Of a DNA stretch of 64,000 nucleotides, positions 9,470-19,732 are shown piece after piece. The notes under the pieces were generated by a model. It was not told the DNA's origin and made no database searches. It was given only the letters and a program-made list of their open reading frames with translations. The stretch is from an uncultured Veillonellaceae bacterium (GTDB lineage Bacteria; Bacillota; Negativicutes; Veillonellales; Veillonellaceae), in contig CAMBIX010000004.1 in NCBI GenBank assembly GCA_945867815.1, forward strand, positions 1 through 64,000. The letters run 5' to 3'. Made by a program: the position numbers and the translations under genes. The stretch's first letter is position 1, and every line of letters starts with the position of its first letter.

Positions 9470-9503
9470 CTAAGACCAAGCTAGCCTATGCAAAGGTTAA
9501 GGC
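9470..9503 (-). terminator. possible terminator after the flippase gene
   Basis: Arms CCTTAACCT and AGGTTAAGG flank a 22-nt internal part just downstream of the flippase stop. It lacks a clear U-run, so this is tentative. Confidence 0.4.
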
Positions 9504-9528
9504 CTATTAATAAAATCGTAAAAAATCC

Positions 9529-11091
9529 TTACCGAAATCGCTTACCGATAATAGGAAAAGCCTGTAAATCGCTCTTTGTCATAGCCCGTGTAACAAATAA
9601 GGCAATAACATAAATAACTACTGCCCCGATAATGGCTACCATAGTGGCTAAGGTGTTGCCCACTGTACCGACTACAAAATAAAATAAAACAGTAACAGCT
9701 CCGCCCATAGCCAAAGCGGAAAAAGCAATTTTAGCTAATTCGCCCCAACGAATAGTATACCCTACATAGCGATACACAAAATAAACATTTAAGATGGCCG
9801 CTATACCAAAGTCAACATTAGTAGCCCAAGCTGCTCCATTAACGCCTAAGGATGGAATAATAGTCAAATACCAATTCAAGATAATCTTTATACCTAAACC
9901 AATCGCTAGATTAATCATAGGAATAGACGTGCGTCCCAGCCCCTGCAAGACCCCTGTTGTGACCTGTTGTATACCTAAAAGGAAGACACTCAGACTCATA
10001 ACAGCTATAGGGGCCCCTGCATTCGGTGTAGCGTATAGCAGTAAGGAAACAGGCGTAGCTAACACACATAATCCAACAAAGGCTGGTATGGTAATCACAT
10101 TAGCAATCTTCATGGCTGTATTGGTACGATTCCGAATCCGCTGGATATCTTTCATCGTAAAAGCTTCTGATACAGCTGGCACCAAACTAGCCGCTAAAGA
10201 CGTAGTCAAAATAACAGGCAAATTAACTAACGACGTTGCCATACCTGTTAAATAACCAAATGAAGCTGTTGCTTGACTAATACTATAGCCAGACTCTACC
10301 AAGCGATGAGGCACAATTAATAAATCAACGCCTGTTACAATGGGCATCATAATATTGGCGATTGATACAGGAATTGCTAGAATAAATAACCGTTTTAATA
10401 TAGAGGCATATCCTTCTAAAGCAATAAGTGTATTTTGTGCTGCTAATAAATCTCGTCTAAGCCGACCTTGACGTACGTAAAAAACTAATAAAACACATAA
10501 GCCCACAAAGGCCGCTGGAAAGGTAGCTAAGGTAGCCCCAGCCGCTCCATAACCTAACCCCTTCGGTAAGAGCCAAATCGCTAGGCCAACCATGGCCATA
10601 ATACGTATGATTTGCTCACAAATCTGGGATACCCCTGTAGGCATCATGTTCTGAAACCCCTGAAAATATCCTCGAAAACAGCTAAGCAAGGTGACCACCA
10701 AAATGGCTGGCGACAAAGCCTCCAAGGCATAATAAGCCCGCTCATCAACAACAATACCCCAACGAATTAGATAAGAGGAGAGTAAGTATAAAATACCGCT
10801 AAAAATAACCCCTAGAGCCGCTAGAGTAACTAAGGAGGAATGCAGTACCCGCTTAGCCCCTTTCATATCCTGATTGGCTAATTTTTCAGCAATCATAATA
10901 GAAATAGCAATCGGAAGTCCTGCCGTAGCTAACCCTACAACAATTTGATAGACAGGATAGGCCATCTGATAAATACCAATCCCCTCGCCCCCTAGGATGC
11001 GAGCTAAGAGTACCTTACCAATAGCACCACAGCACTTAACAATGATACCAGCAAGGGTCAGGATCATAGCTCCTTTTAAAAATCGATTCAT
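9529..11091 (-). CDS. polysaccharide/lipid-carrier flippase (SpoVB/MurJ-like, MOP superfamily)
   Basis: 520 aa with about 14 hydrophobic segments. It starts MNRFLKGAMILTLAGIIVK and has GGEGIGIYQMAYPVY (about residues 35-49), typical of the SpoVB/YtgP branch of the MOP flippases, which move undecaprenyl-linked sugars across the inner membrane. It begins 2 bp after the mfd stop, so it is translationally coupled to mfd. The mfd-spoVB order is common in Firmicutes. It could serve as the lipid II flippase or export another precursor; the sequence alone does not decide. Confidence 0.88.
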   Translation of the reverse strand: MNRFLKGAMILTLAGIIVKCCGAIGKVLLARILGGEGIGIYQMAYPVYQIVVGLATAGLPIAISIMIAEKLANQDMKGAKRVLHSSLVTLAALGVIFSGILYLLSSYLIRWGIVVDERAYYALEALSPAILVVTLLSCFRGYFQGFQNMMPTGVSQICEQIIRIMAMVGLAIWLLPKGLGYGAAGATLATFPAAFVGLCVLLVFYVRQGRLRRDLLAAQNTLIALEGYASILKRLFILAIPVSIANIMMPIVTGVDLLIVPHRLVESGYSISQATASFGYLTGMATSLVNLPVILTTSLAASLVPAVSEAFTMKDIQRIRNRTNTAMKIANVITIPAFVGLCVLATPVSLLLYATPNAGAPIAVMSLSVFLLGIQQVTTGVLQGLGRTSIPMINLAIGLGIKIILNWYLTIIPSLGVNGAAWATNVDFGIAAILNVYFVYRYVGYTIRWGELAKIAFSALAMGGAVTVLFYFVVGTVGNTLATMVAIIGAVVIYVIALFVTRAMTKSDLQAFPIIGKRFR

Positions 11092-11093
11092 AT

Positions 11094-14000
11094 CTAAGCT
11101 CCTTCCTTGGGGGATCTCTTTTCTAATAGACTTAATAGATTTTGAATAATCAAAATACGGCTGCCTTCTAGGCCCTTTGTCTGATAAGTCAAACTTGTCG
11201 GCTTCGTCGGCAACACTTTAAGCCGTTTCCAGTCAGCTTCCTTAATAGCCGACATATCCCAGCCTTCCATACGACTGTCATCCTGCCAATGAATGCTAAC
11301 CCTATCATTACGCCATACAAGACTCTTAATTCCCAATAACCGAGCCCGTTCCTTAATGGCAGCGATAGCCAATAAATCATTAACCGGCTTAGTCGGTGTA
11401 CCAAAACGATCCACCAATTCATCGGTAATTTCATCAACTTCCGCTTGCGACTTACACCGCAACAACTGTTGGTAAACACTAATTTTCTGCGCATTATCCG
11501 CGATATAGGCTTCATCAATAAAGGCATCCACCTCTATATCAATAAGCGGATCTGGCAAGGTTGGCTCAGCTACTTTTTCATTTTTAGCCTTAGCAATGGC
11601 CTCTTCCAGCATAGTACAATACATGGCAAACCCAACGGAGGCAATATTCCCATGCTGCTGAGAACCAAGTAAATTCCCTGCGCCACGAATTTCTAAGTCT
11701 CGCATGGCCAATTTAAAGCCCGCTCCCAACTCAGTAAATTCTTCAATCGCTTTCAGTCGCTTTTCCGCCGCTTCATTAAGCATCTTATCCCGCCGATACA
11801 TAAAGTAAGCATAAGCACGACGGCGAGAACGGCCTACACGACCCCGCATCTGATATAACTGAGACAGACCCAAGTGATCAGCATCATATACAATAATAGT
11901 ATTTACATTCGGTATATCTAATCCGGTTTCAATAATACTTGTGCAAAGAAGTACATCATATTGACCTTCATAAAAATCCTGCATAACCGATTCCATTTCA
12001 TGACCAGCCATCTGCCCATGCGCAATACCTAATCGCAAATCTGGCATGGCCGCCAACAATAAATCAGCCATATGAGAAATAGAAGCTACTCGATTATAAA
12101 CAAAGTAGACTTGACCGCCCCGCTGTAGTTCCCTCTGTATAGCTTCTACAACCACACGCATATCATACTCCAGCACATAGGTCTGTACGGGCAAACGTTC
12201 TTCTGGCGGTGTATTGATTACACTCATTTCCCTAACACCGACTAGAGACATATGCAAGGTTCGAGGTATCGGCGTAGCACTCAAAGTTAACACATCAATA
12301 TTATTGGCCCAACTCTTCCATTTTTCCTTTTGGGCCACACCAAAACGTTGTTCTTCATCGACAACCAACATGCCGAGATTCTTAAATTTCAAACTCTTAT
12401 TAAGAATCGAATGGGTTCCAATCAAAACATCAATATCTCCATTAGCAACAGCTTTTTTTATTTCTTTCTTTTCCCTAGCGCTACGAAAACGATTAATAAC
12501 CCCTACATGCACACCAAAGGGTTCAAATCGTTCAGAGAAAGTCTGCGCGTGCTGCTGGGATAAGACCGTCGTAGGAACTAAAACAGCCACCTGTTTACCA
12601 CTTAAAACAGCCTTAAAAATAGCTCGCATAGCTACTTCTGTTTTACCAAAACCGACATCCCCACACAAGAGGCGATCCATCGGATAGGGCTTTTCCATGG
12701 ACTCTTTAATCTCTGCCGTTGCCTTTAATTGATCTTCTGTTTCCTCATAAGGGAAGGCATCTTCAAATTCTTTCTGCCAAGGTTGGTCAGGAAGGAAGGC
12801 AAAGCCTTGTACTATTTCACGTTTTGCATACAAGACAACCAATTTCTCTGCTAGGTCATCAATAGATCTTTGAGCCTTGGCTTTCACCTTGCGCCATTCA
12901 GAACCGCCCATCTTATGAATGCGCGGTACATCCCCTTCATTGCCAATATATTTTTGCAATTGGTCTAAGTTTTCAGCTGGTAAAAACAACCGATCCGAAC
13001 CAGCATAAGCAATTTCTATATAGTCTCGATGAACTCCTTCCGTTTCAATCGTCTTTAAGCCTATATATTTACCAATCCCATGAATAGAGTGAACAACATA
13101 ATCGCCTGGCTCTAAATCGGTAAAATACCGAATTTCCTGCCCTTTTGGAGCCTTCTTGCGTAATTTCTTTTTCTGCTGCCCGTAAATATTACCTTCCGTA
13201 ACAAAAACGACACCACCATAAGGAAACTCAAAACCTTCCGTTAAAAGCCCTGCCACTAGGCTAATACCTGAACCAGCTTCTTCAATAGAAGCAACTTCCT
13301 CATAGGTAATAGCCGCTTCTTGTAAGGCACGACCTATACCTTCCCGCCGTTGCTGATTGGCAACAACAAGTATAATCTGCCTGTCTAAGCTCTGCCAATG
13401 CTTAACTTCATCAATAAATAAAGGCATCTGCCGTTCAAACGAAGACATGCCCTTGCCCTGTAGACCAATCACATGAGCCGCTTCCGTCGTCTTTAAGCCA
13501 CTAAAGGCGCTAATACGCTGCTGTAAAAAGGTAAAAGATACATTCGTTGTCCTAGGTAAAAGCGTCCGTATATACTCATTCCAAGGCATAACATACTTTG
13601 TATGCGTCGGATCTTCCTTACAATACTGCTGTAACTTTTCTTCTATACGATTCGGCTCATCCCATAAGACAAGACCACCATCCATGTAGGACAATAATGA
13701 CGAATCGTCCTGGCCCTCTGAATCCTCGCTAATAATAAAGGGATACACACTACACGAATCAACATCCTTAATGGATCGTTGTGTATCAAGAGCAAATTGC
13801 CGCATCGTATCAATAGTATCACCAAAAAATTCAACACGTATGGGTTCTTCTTCATTGCTCGTATAAATATCTAAAATATCCCCACGAACGCTAAACTGGC
13901 CTCGTTGTTCCACTTGTGAAACCCGTTCATAGCCCATAACCACTAACTCTTCCAATAAGGAATCTCGTTCAAAGTCCTGCTCTTTTTCTAGCACTAGGCT

Positions 14001-14417
14001 TTTTCCTGTAATGCGCTCAGGAGCCGGTAACCGTTGGGCTGCTTCTTCTGGTAAGGCAATCACAAGGACTGGTTTCTTACGAGCTAAGTCCGTTAGCACC
14101 TGCATTCGTTGAGCTTGTAATTCCATAGTCTTAGCCGATGCATTCACCTTGTTAGTATCAGCCATAGGAAACGGCAACACCGTAATCTCAGGTAACAAAA
14201 AAGAAAGGTCCCGTTCCCATTGTTCCTTATGTTCCTTATCATGCACTAAGAGTAAGGTAGGTCGCTGTCCATTCTTCCGCATGGATCGGCTATAAACGAA
14301 AGCCTTTTGCGACCCTACCAAACCATAAATCTGAGCTCGTCGATTATCCTCAGAAAAAGCTGTTAAGGCCTCAATATAAAGGGGATTTTCTCCTAAACGG
14401 GTATCCACTTCACTCAT
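11094..14417 (-). CDS. mfd: transcription-repair coupling factor
   Basis: 1107 aa, slightly shorter than typical Mfd (about 1150-1180). A UvrB-homology region occupies the N-terminal third (e.g. QFSVRGDILDIY). The RNA-polymerase-interaction domain follows with GDYVVHSIHGIGKYIGL (about 445-461). The helicase core has Walker A GDVGFGKTEVA (about 586-596), DEEQRFG (about 685-691) and SATPIPRTLHMS. The TRG motif region and C-terminal TRCF domain complete it. Mfd removes stalled RNA polymerase at DNA lesions and recruits UvrA. The ribosome site GGAG is 10 nt upstream. Cotranscribed with the flippase gene. Confidence 0.97.
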   Translation of the reverse strand: MSEVDTRLGENPLYIEALTAFSEDNRRAQIYGLVGSQKAFVYSRSMRKNGQRPTLLLVHDKEHKEQWERDLSFLLPEITVLPFPMADTNKVNASAKTMELQAQRMQVLTDLARKKPVLVIALPEEAAQRLPAPERITGKSLVLEKEQDFERDSLLEELVVMGYERVSQVEQRGQFSVRGDILDIYTSNEEEPIRVEFFGDTIDTMRQFALDTQRSIKDVDSCSVYPFIISEDSEGQDDSSLLSYMDGGLVLWDEPNRIEEKLQQYCKEDPTHTKYVMPWNEYIRTLLPRTTNVSFTFLQQRISAFSGLKTTEAAHVIGLQGKGMSSFERQMPLFIDEVKHWQSLDRQIILVVANQQRREGIGRALQEAAITYEEVASIEEAGSGISLVAGLLTEGFEFPYGGVVFVTEGNIYGQQKKKLRKKAPKGQEIRYFTDLEPGDYVVHSIHGIGKYIGLKTIETEGVHRDYIEIAYAGSDRLFLPAENLDQLQKYIGNEGDVPRIHKMGGSEWRKVKAKAQRSIDDLAEKLVVLYAKREIVQGFAFLPDQPWQKEFEDAFPYEETEDQLKATAEIKESMEKPYPMDRLLCGDVGFGKTEVAMRAIFKAVLSGKQVAVLVPTTVLSQQHAQTFSERFEPFGVHVGVINRFRSAREKKEIKKAVANGDIDVLIGTHSILNKSLKFKNLGMLVVDEEQRFGVAQKEKWKSWANNIDVLTLSATPIPRTLHMSLVGVREMSVINTPPEERLPVQTYVLEYDMRVVVEAIQRELQRGGQVYFVYNRVASISHMADLLLAAMPDLRLGIAHGQMAGHEMESVMQDFYEGQYDVLLCTSIIETGLDIPNVNTIIVYDADHLGLSQLYQMRGRVGRSRRRAYAYFMYRRDKMLNEAAEKRLKAIEEFTELGAGFKLAMRDLEIRGAGNLLGSQQHGNIASVGFAMYCTMLEEAIAKAKNEKVAEPTLPDPLIDIEVDAFIDEAYIADNAQKISVYQQLLRCKSQAEVDEITDELVDRFGTPTKPVNDLLAIAAIKERARLLGIKSLVWRNDRVSIHWQDDSRMEGWDMSAIKEADWKRLKVLPTKPTSLTYQTKGLEGSRILIIQNLLSLLEKRSPKEGA

Positions 14418-14507
14418 GACTACTAAACTCCTATCCTTAATTAAGACATATAGGGTACATTCATCTCCATATAACTATACATCTAATTATACTATGTAAG
14501 TACGCCA

Positions 14508-14541
14508 AAAACGGGCTTTAGCATAGCCAAAGCCCTTTTTA
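14508..14541. terminator. hairpin between nifJ and mfd
   Basis: GGGCTTT (14513-14519) pairs with AAAGCCC (14529-14535), flanked by A-rich and T5 runs. It could act on either strand, as a second terminator for nifJ. Confidence 0.6.
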
Positions 14542-14572
14542 TATCTTTTTTCATTATATACTATTTACCTTA

Positions 14573-14608
14573 CAAAAAAAAGCACTCTCATCTCTGAGAG
14601 TGCTTTTC
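14573..14608 (-). terminator. terminator of nifJ
   Basis: AGCACTCTCA / TGAGAGTGCT 10-bp stem with a 4-nt loop, followed by a U-run on the minus strand, about 35 bp after the nifJ stop. Confidence 0.92.
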
Positions 14609-14642
14609 CTATTCGTATTAAATCAATTATAGTCTAATACAA

Positions 14643-17600
14643 TTATTTTACTTCGTTGTAGCCAGTCTGCAAACGAACATAGCTATTACGACGATCAACA
14701 GCATCCTGTTCTGTTTTAGCGTATAATTCTTCAGCAATTTCTGGATCTACTTTCTTCAAGGAAGCATAACGTACTTCACGAAGTAAGAAATCACGGAAGC
14801 TGATATGAGGATCTTTTTCCGTTCCTTTTTCACCTTTCATATCTGGTTCCTTAGAATCCAAGGAGAATGGGTTCTTACCTTCTTTAGCCAACTGAGGATT
14901 GAAACGATACAAATCCCAGTAACCGCACTGAACAGCTTCTTTTTCAACCTGTTGTGCATGACCCATACCACCTTTGATGCCATGGTTGATGCAAGGGCAG
15001 TAGCAGATAACTACAGAAGGTCCTGGATAAGCTTCAGCTTCAGTTAAAGCTTTCATTAACTGGTTCTTATCAGCGCCCATGCAAACCTGTGCTACATATA
15101 CATAGCCATAGGACATAGCCATCATGCCAAGATCTTTCTTCTTCGTACGTTTACCAGAAGCAGCGAACTGAGCAACAGCAGCTTCATGAGTAGCCTTAGA
15201 GGACTGCCCGCCTGTGTTGGAGTAAACTTCTGTATCCAATACTAAGATGTTAATATCTTCACCAGATGCTAATACATGGTCAACACCGCCGAAGCCGATA
15301 TCGTAAGCCCAGCCGTCACCACCGATAATCCAGTTGGAGCGTTTTACTAGATATTCTTTCATAGCTAGTAAATCTTTAGCAGCTTCTGTCTGACCTTCTT
15401 TTTCAAGTAAAGCAACCAAAGCATTAGCACGGTCACGAGAACCAGCGCCCTGATTCATGTGAGCTTTCCAATCTTCCAAAGCAGCTTTCAAGGCAGGTGT
15501 TGCCGATTTAGCAGCTTCATCAGCACGTTTTCCTAAACGTTCACGAATCTTCTTAACGCCGACTAACATACCGAAACCATATTCAGCAGCGTCTTCGAAC
15601 AAGGAGTTAGCCCATGCTGGACCATGACCTTCTTGGTCTGTTGTATATGGAGAAGCTGGCATGGATGCACCATAAATGGAGGAACAGCCAGTCGCATTAC
15701 CAATCATCATACGATCGCCGAACAACTGAGTAATCAAACGAACATAAGGTGTTTCACCGCAACCTGCGCAAGCGCCGGAGAATTCAAACAATGGCGTGTT
15801 GAACTGGCTGCCTTTTACAGTAGCTGCCGACATAGGGTTTTCTTTCTTAGGCAATTCTACGCTGTAATCCCAAGCATCAGCTAAGTGTAATTCTTTGTCG
15901 ATTGGAGTCATAACAATAGCTTTACCCTTAGGAGCTGGACAAATAGCTACGCAGTTACCGCAACCCATGCAGTCTAATGGAGATACAGCGATGCGGAATT
16001 GAAGGTCTTTAGCGCCCATTGCTGGGATTGTTTCAAAGCCTTCTGGTGCTTTCTTAACTTCTTCTTCTGTTGCCAATACTGGGCGAATCGTAGCGTGAGG
16101 GCAAACGAAAGAACACTGATTACACTGGATACAATTTTCTTTAATCCAATGTGGAACGAATAAAGCAGCACCACGTTTTTCATATTTAGCTGTACCTGCT
16201 TCTAACGTACCATCTTCATAGCCTTTGAAAGTGGATACAGGTAAATCATAACCAGCCTGTGCATTAACTGGCTGACAGATTTCTTTAACATAGTCAGGTA
16301 CATTCTTAGCATGATGATATTCTTTGTCATCTTTAGCGTCAGCCCAAGAAGCAGGAACATCAATCTTAACTAGAGCCTGAGCGCCCTGATCAATAGCTGC
16401 TTTGTTCATATCTACGACATTCTGACCTTTTTTGCCATATGTCTTTTCTACGGAATCTTTTAAGTATTCCAAAGCTTTATCAACAGGAATAATTTCTGTC
16501 AATTTGAAGAAAGCTGCTTGGCAAACCATATTAATACGGCCGCCCAAACCGATTTCACGAGCAATCTTAGCTGCATTCAAAATATAGAAGTTCAAATGTT
16601 TCTGCGCAATCGTACGACGAAGTTTAGCAGGTAATTTTTCTTCTAATTCTTCTGGAGCCCAAGTACAGTTCAATAAGAAAGTACCACCATCTGGAATACC
16701 ACGAAGTAAGTCATATTCATATACATAAGACTGACGATGGCAAGCGATGAACTGAGGAGCTGCCAATAAGTAAGGTTTGTTAATTGGTGTCTTACCAAAA
16801 CGCAAGTGAGACATCGTTACGCCGCCAGATTTCTTGGAGTCATAATCGAAGTAAGCTTGTGCATACATATCTGTATGGTCACCAATGATTTTGATAGCAG
16901 ATTTGTTAGCACCAACAGTACCATCAGAACCGAAGCCCCAGAATTTGCAACCTGTTAAGCCTTCAGTCTGAATGTCTACGCCTTTAGCGCGTTCCAAAGA
17001 CAAATGCGTTACATCATCATTAATACCCAATGTGAAGAAACGTTTAGGTTCAGCTGCTTTCATGTTATCGTATACAGCAACGATATCTGCAGGAAGAACG
17101 TCCTTAGAGCTCAAACCATAACGGCCGGAGAATACTTTAGCATTTACATCGCCTTGTACAAGAGCTGCCTGTACGTCTAAGAATAAAGGTTCAGCCAAAG
17201 CACCTGGTTCTTTTGTACGGTCAAGTACAGCAACGCGTTCAACAGTCTTAGGCATAGCGCTTAAGAAACGATCCGTTGCGAATGGACGGAACAAGTGAAC
17301 ATTGATAAAACCAACCTTGCGGCCTTTTTTCGTTAAATATTCAACTGTTTCTTCCAATACTTGTGCACTGGAACCCATAGTTACGATAACGTCAGTAGCG
17401 TCTGGTGCACCATAGTAGTTGAATAACTGATAGTTACGGCCAGTCAATTTGTTGATTTCAGACATGTAATGTTCAACAGCGTCTGGTACAGCCAAGTAGA
17501 ATGGGTTAGCTGCTTCACGATGCTGGAAGTGAATGTCTGGGTTTTCTGCCGTACCACGAGTTACCGGATGATCTGGATTTAAAGCACGTTTACGGAATTC

Positions 17601-18203
17601 TTCCAATGCCTTCTGATCGATTAATGGTTTTAATTCATCATAATCAAGTACTTCAATTTTCTGAATTTCATGAGAAGTACGGAAACCATCAAAGAAGTTG
17701 ATGAAAGGTACGCGTGTCTTAATTGCTGTCAAATGAGCAACTGGAGACAAGTCCATAACTTCCTGTACAGAAGATTCAGCCAACATAGCGCAACCTGTTG
17801 CACGAGCGGCCATAACGTCCTGATGGTCACCAAAGATTGCTAATGCATGTGCAGCAATAGCACGAGCAGCTACATGGAATACGCCTGGTAATAATTCGCC
17901 TGCTACTTTGTACAAGTTAGGAATCATCAACAATAAGCCCTGAGAAGAGGAGAATGTTGTTGTTAAAGCACCAGCTTGTAGGGAACCATGAACAGCACCA
18001 GCTGCACCGGCTTCAGACTGCATTTCAACAACCTGTACCGTATCACCGAACATATTCTTACGACCAGCTGCCGCCCAGTCATCAACGTGTTCCGGCATTG
18101 GGGATGACGGAGTGATAGGATAGATGGCTGCTACTTCAGTAAAGCCATACGCGATATGCGCAGCTGCTTCGTTGCCGTCCATTGTTTTCATTTTACGACC
18201 CAT
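14643..18203 (-). CDS. nifJ: pyruvate:ferredoxin (flavodoxin) oxidoreductase, single-chain
   Basis: 1186 aa, the expected length of the homodimeric enzyme. Domain I starts MDGNEAAAHIAYGFTEVAAIYPITPSSPM. Two [4Fe-4S] motifs CIQCNQCSFVCP (about 690) and CMGCGNCVAICP (about 745) bind clusters; CAGCGE (about 812) and the late CYCPC (about 1064) bind the third. GDGWAYDIGFGG (about 961-972) is the TPP/Mg motif. It converts pyruvate and CoA to acetyl-CoA and CO2, reducing ferredoxin or flavodoxin: the central catabolic step in lactate-fermenting Negativicutes. Ribosome site AAGGAGG. The divergent LysR gene suggests specific regulation. Confidence 0.97.
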   Translation of the reverse strand: MGRKMKTMDGNEAAAHIAYGFTEVAAIYPITPSSPMPEHVDDWAAAGRKNMFGDTVQVVEMQSEAGAAGAVHGSLQAGALTTTFSSSQGLLLMIPNLYKVAGELLPGVFHVAARAIAAHALAIFGDHQDVMAARATGCAMLAESSVQEVMDLSPVAHLTAIKTRVPFINFFDGFRTSHEIQKIEVLDYDELKPLIDQKALEEFRKRALNPDHPVTRGTAENPDIHFQHREAANPFYLAVPDAVEHYMSEINKLTGRNYQLFNYYGAPDATDVIVTMGSSAQVLEETVEYLTKKGRKVGFINVHLFRPFATDRFLSAMPKTVERVAVLDRTKEPGALAEPLFLDVQAALVQGDVNAKVFSGRYGLSSKDVLPADIVAVYDNMKAAEPKRFFTLGINDDVTHLSLERAKGVDIQTEGLTGCKFWGFGSDGTVGANKSAIKIIGDHTDMYAQAYFDYDSKKSGGVTMSHLRFGKTPINKPYLLAAPQFIACHRQSYVYEYDLLRGIPDGGTFLLNCTWAPEELEEKLPAKLRRTIAQKHLNFYILNAAKIAREIGLGGRINMVCQAAFFKLTEIIPVDKALEYLKDSVEKTYGKKGQNVVDMNKAAIDQGAQALVKIDVPASWADAKDDKEYHHAKNVPDYVKEICQPVNAQAGYDLPVSTFKGYEDGTLEAGTAKYEKRGAALFVPHWIKENCIQCNQCSFVCPHATIRPVLATEEEVKKAPEGFETIPAMGAKDLQFRIAVSPLDCMGCGNCVAICPAPKGKAIVMTPIDKELHLADAWDYSVELPKKENPMSAATVKGSQFNTPLFEFSGACAGCGETPYVRLITQLFGDRMMIGNATGCSSIYGASMPASPYTTDQEGHGPAWANSLFEDAAEYGFGMLVGVKKIRERLGKRADEAAKSATPALKAALEDWKAHMNQGAGSRDRANALVALLEKEGQTEAAKDLLAMKEYLVKRSNWIIGGDGWAYDIGFGGVDHVLASGEDINILVLDTEVYSNTGGQSSKATHEAAVAQFAASGKRTKKKDLGMMAMSYGYVYVAQVCMGADKNQLMKALTEAEAYPGPSVVICYCPCINHGIKGGMGHAQQVEKEAVQCGYWDLYRFNPQLAKEGKNPFSLDSKEPDMKGEKGTEKDPHISFRDFLLREVRYASLKKVDPEIAEELYAKTEQDAVDRRNSYVRLQTGYNEVK

Positions 18204-18326
18204 GTTTTATAGCCTCCTTAAGCTTATAAAGAAAATAAACACTTGCATAACCATTGCTCATTCAGGATACGCTAACCCCACACGCTTCTTAGCGCATACC
18301 TACACAGCATAGTAGACGTGAAAACA

Positions 18327-18359
18327 TGGTGATATTATCCAATCTATCTAATATCACCA
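18327..18359. promoter_or_regulatory. inverted repeat upstream of nifJ
   Basis: Perfect 11-bp arms TGGTGATATTA and TAATATCACCA are separated by 11 bp. It sits just downstream of the putative nifJ promoter, so it could be an operator or a 5'-UTR hairpin. Confidence 0.5.
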
Positions 18360-18372
18360 ATAATAAATCAAC

Positions 18373-18400
18373 ATTCTATCTAATCTTGCGTATCTTGCAA
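18373..18400 (-). promoter_or_regulatory. candidate nifJ promoter
   Basis: -35 TTGCAA (18395-18400), 16-bp spacer, -10 TAGAAT (18373-18378) on the minus strand, giving a 5' UTR of about 160 nt. Confidence 0.45.
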
Positions 18401-18428
18401 AAATGTAATAATATAACTGTATTAAGAC

Positions 18429-18467
18429 ATTTCTGCAATTCGAGGATGCGTTTTGCATTCCAGAAAT
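18429..18467. promoter_or_regulatory. inverted repeat in the nifJ/LysR divergent region
   Basis: Arms ATTTCTG (18429-18435) and CAGAAAT (18461-18467) enclose further partly symmetric TGCAA/TTGCA sequence. Location between a LysR gene and its likely target makes it a candidate LysR site; this is an inference from position. Confidence 0.4.
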
Positions 18468-18593
18468 AACAAATTGATTCAGCTTGCTGGTTTCATTATA
18501 CATTTACTAAAGAATTAAGGCAACTAATAAGCCGGATTAACGAATTGCAAAAAACGATATTATTGCTTTACATTTTGTAATAAGAGGTGTCCT

Positions 18594-19532
18594 ATGGATT
18601 TTCATCATCTTCGCTATTTTGTCGAAGTCGCCGACCAAAAAAGTTTCAGCAAAGCGGCTCGTAACCTTCATATTTCCCAATCAGCGATTAGCCGCACCAT
18701 CAAGGCGCTAGAAGAAGAACTAGGCGTTGTTCTCTTCATGCGTAATGCTAAATCTGTTGAATTAACAGATGGTGGTACTATTTTCTTATCCCACGCTAAA
18801 CGCGTTGTTTTTATGTTTGAACATTTAAAAACAGACTTTGAAAACGAATTCCGCCTAGACCAAGGCTCTATCCTAATCGGCCTACCACCTATTACTGATG
18901 CACCCATTTTTGCTCAACTATTAGGGGAATTCAAAAAAGCCTATCCACAAATCGAACTTGAACTCTACGAACACGGCTCTAAAAAAGTCGAAATCAGCGT
19001 TCAAGAAGGCCTTATTGATATTGGCATCATCTGTACAAAACCAAATCCAAAAGAATTTGAATCTTTTTATCTAACAAGTGATCCCATCGCCGTTATCCTA
19101 CCAAAAGACTCTCCACTCGCTAAAGAACGAGAAATCACCCTCTCTCAATTAGCCGAAGAATCCTTCGTTCTTCACAAAGACGACTTCAACTTACATGACG
19201 AAATCGTTAAATCCTGCAAATACGCTGGCTTCCAACCACATATCGTCTTTGAAACCAGTCAACGTGATTTAATGTTACAAACAGTAGCCGCTCATTTGGC
19301 TATTGCCCTCTTACCAAGCCGTCTATGCCCAACCAAGGGCGATAATACCCGCATTGGCTCTAGTGTCGTAGTTCGCCCTCTTGTTAATCCGCAAATCACC
19401 CATACCTTATATGTTATATGGAAAAAGGGACACTATCTATCCCATGCGTCCCGTCTATGGCTAGATTTCGTAACCAATCGCTTACCTTTACCAGGTATTA
19501 ACGATCCCCTATTAAATTCTGCCAATAAATAA
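18594..19532 (+). CDS. LysR-family transcriptional regulator, divergent to nifJ
   Basis: 312 aa. The N-terminal winged helix-turn-helix is canonical (FVEVADQKSFSKAARNLHIS, residues about 9-28, then QSAISRTIKALEEELG), followed by the effector-binding type 2 periplasmic-binding fold (about 90-300). Ribosome site AGAGGTG. Its divergent position and the inverted repeats in the shared 390-bp region suggest control of nifJ and of its own gene, the usual LysR arrangement. The inducer is unknown; a central-carbon metabolite would fit. Confidence 0.92.
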   Translation: MDFHHLRYFVEVADQKSFSKAARNLHISQSAISRTIKALEEELGVVLFMRNAKSVELTDGGTIFLSHAKRVVFMFEHLKTDFENEFRLDQGSILIGLPPITDAPIFAQLLGEFKKAYPQIELELYEHGSKKVEISVQEGLIDIGIICTKPNPKEFESFYLTSDPIAVILPKDSPLAKEREITLSQLAEESFVLHKDDFNLHDEIVKSCKYAGFQPHIVFETSQRDLMLQTVAAHLAIALLPSRLCPTKGDNTRIGSSVVVRPLVNPQITHTLYVIWKKGHYLSHASRLWLDFVTNRLPLPGINDPLLNSANK

Positions 19533-19541
19533 AGAGATTAA

Positions 19542-19579
19542 ATAAGACTAAACAGACCAGATAAGACTAAACAGACCAA
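19542..19579 (+). repeat. 19-bp tandem duplication before a terminator
   Basis: ATAAGACTAAACAGACCAG at 19542-19560 is repeated at 19561-19579 with one change in the last base. The second copy supplies the start of the terminator stem. Probably a slipped duplication. Confidence 0.85.
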
Positions 19580-19611
19580 TGAAACCTTTGGTTTCATTGG
19601 TCTGTTTTTAT
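19569..19611 (+). terminator. terminator of the LysR gene
   Basis: ACAGACCAATGAAACC pairs perfectly with GGTTTCATTGGTCTGT across a 4-nt loop, followed by TTTTTA. A 16-bp stem, strong. Confidence 0.92.
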
Positions 19612-19732
19612 ACTCTCTACCTCTCACTTATTCAATTTATAAACAAAGCTTCCCTCAGTCTACCTTTGCCCTTATAATGAGCATATAATATACTTATCGA
19701 CTTCTATTCGTTTCAAAAATAAGACTAATCAC

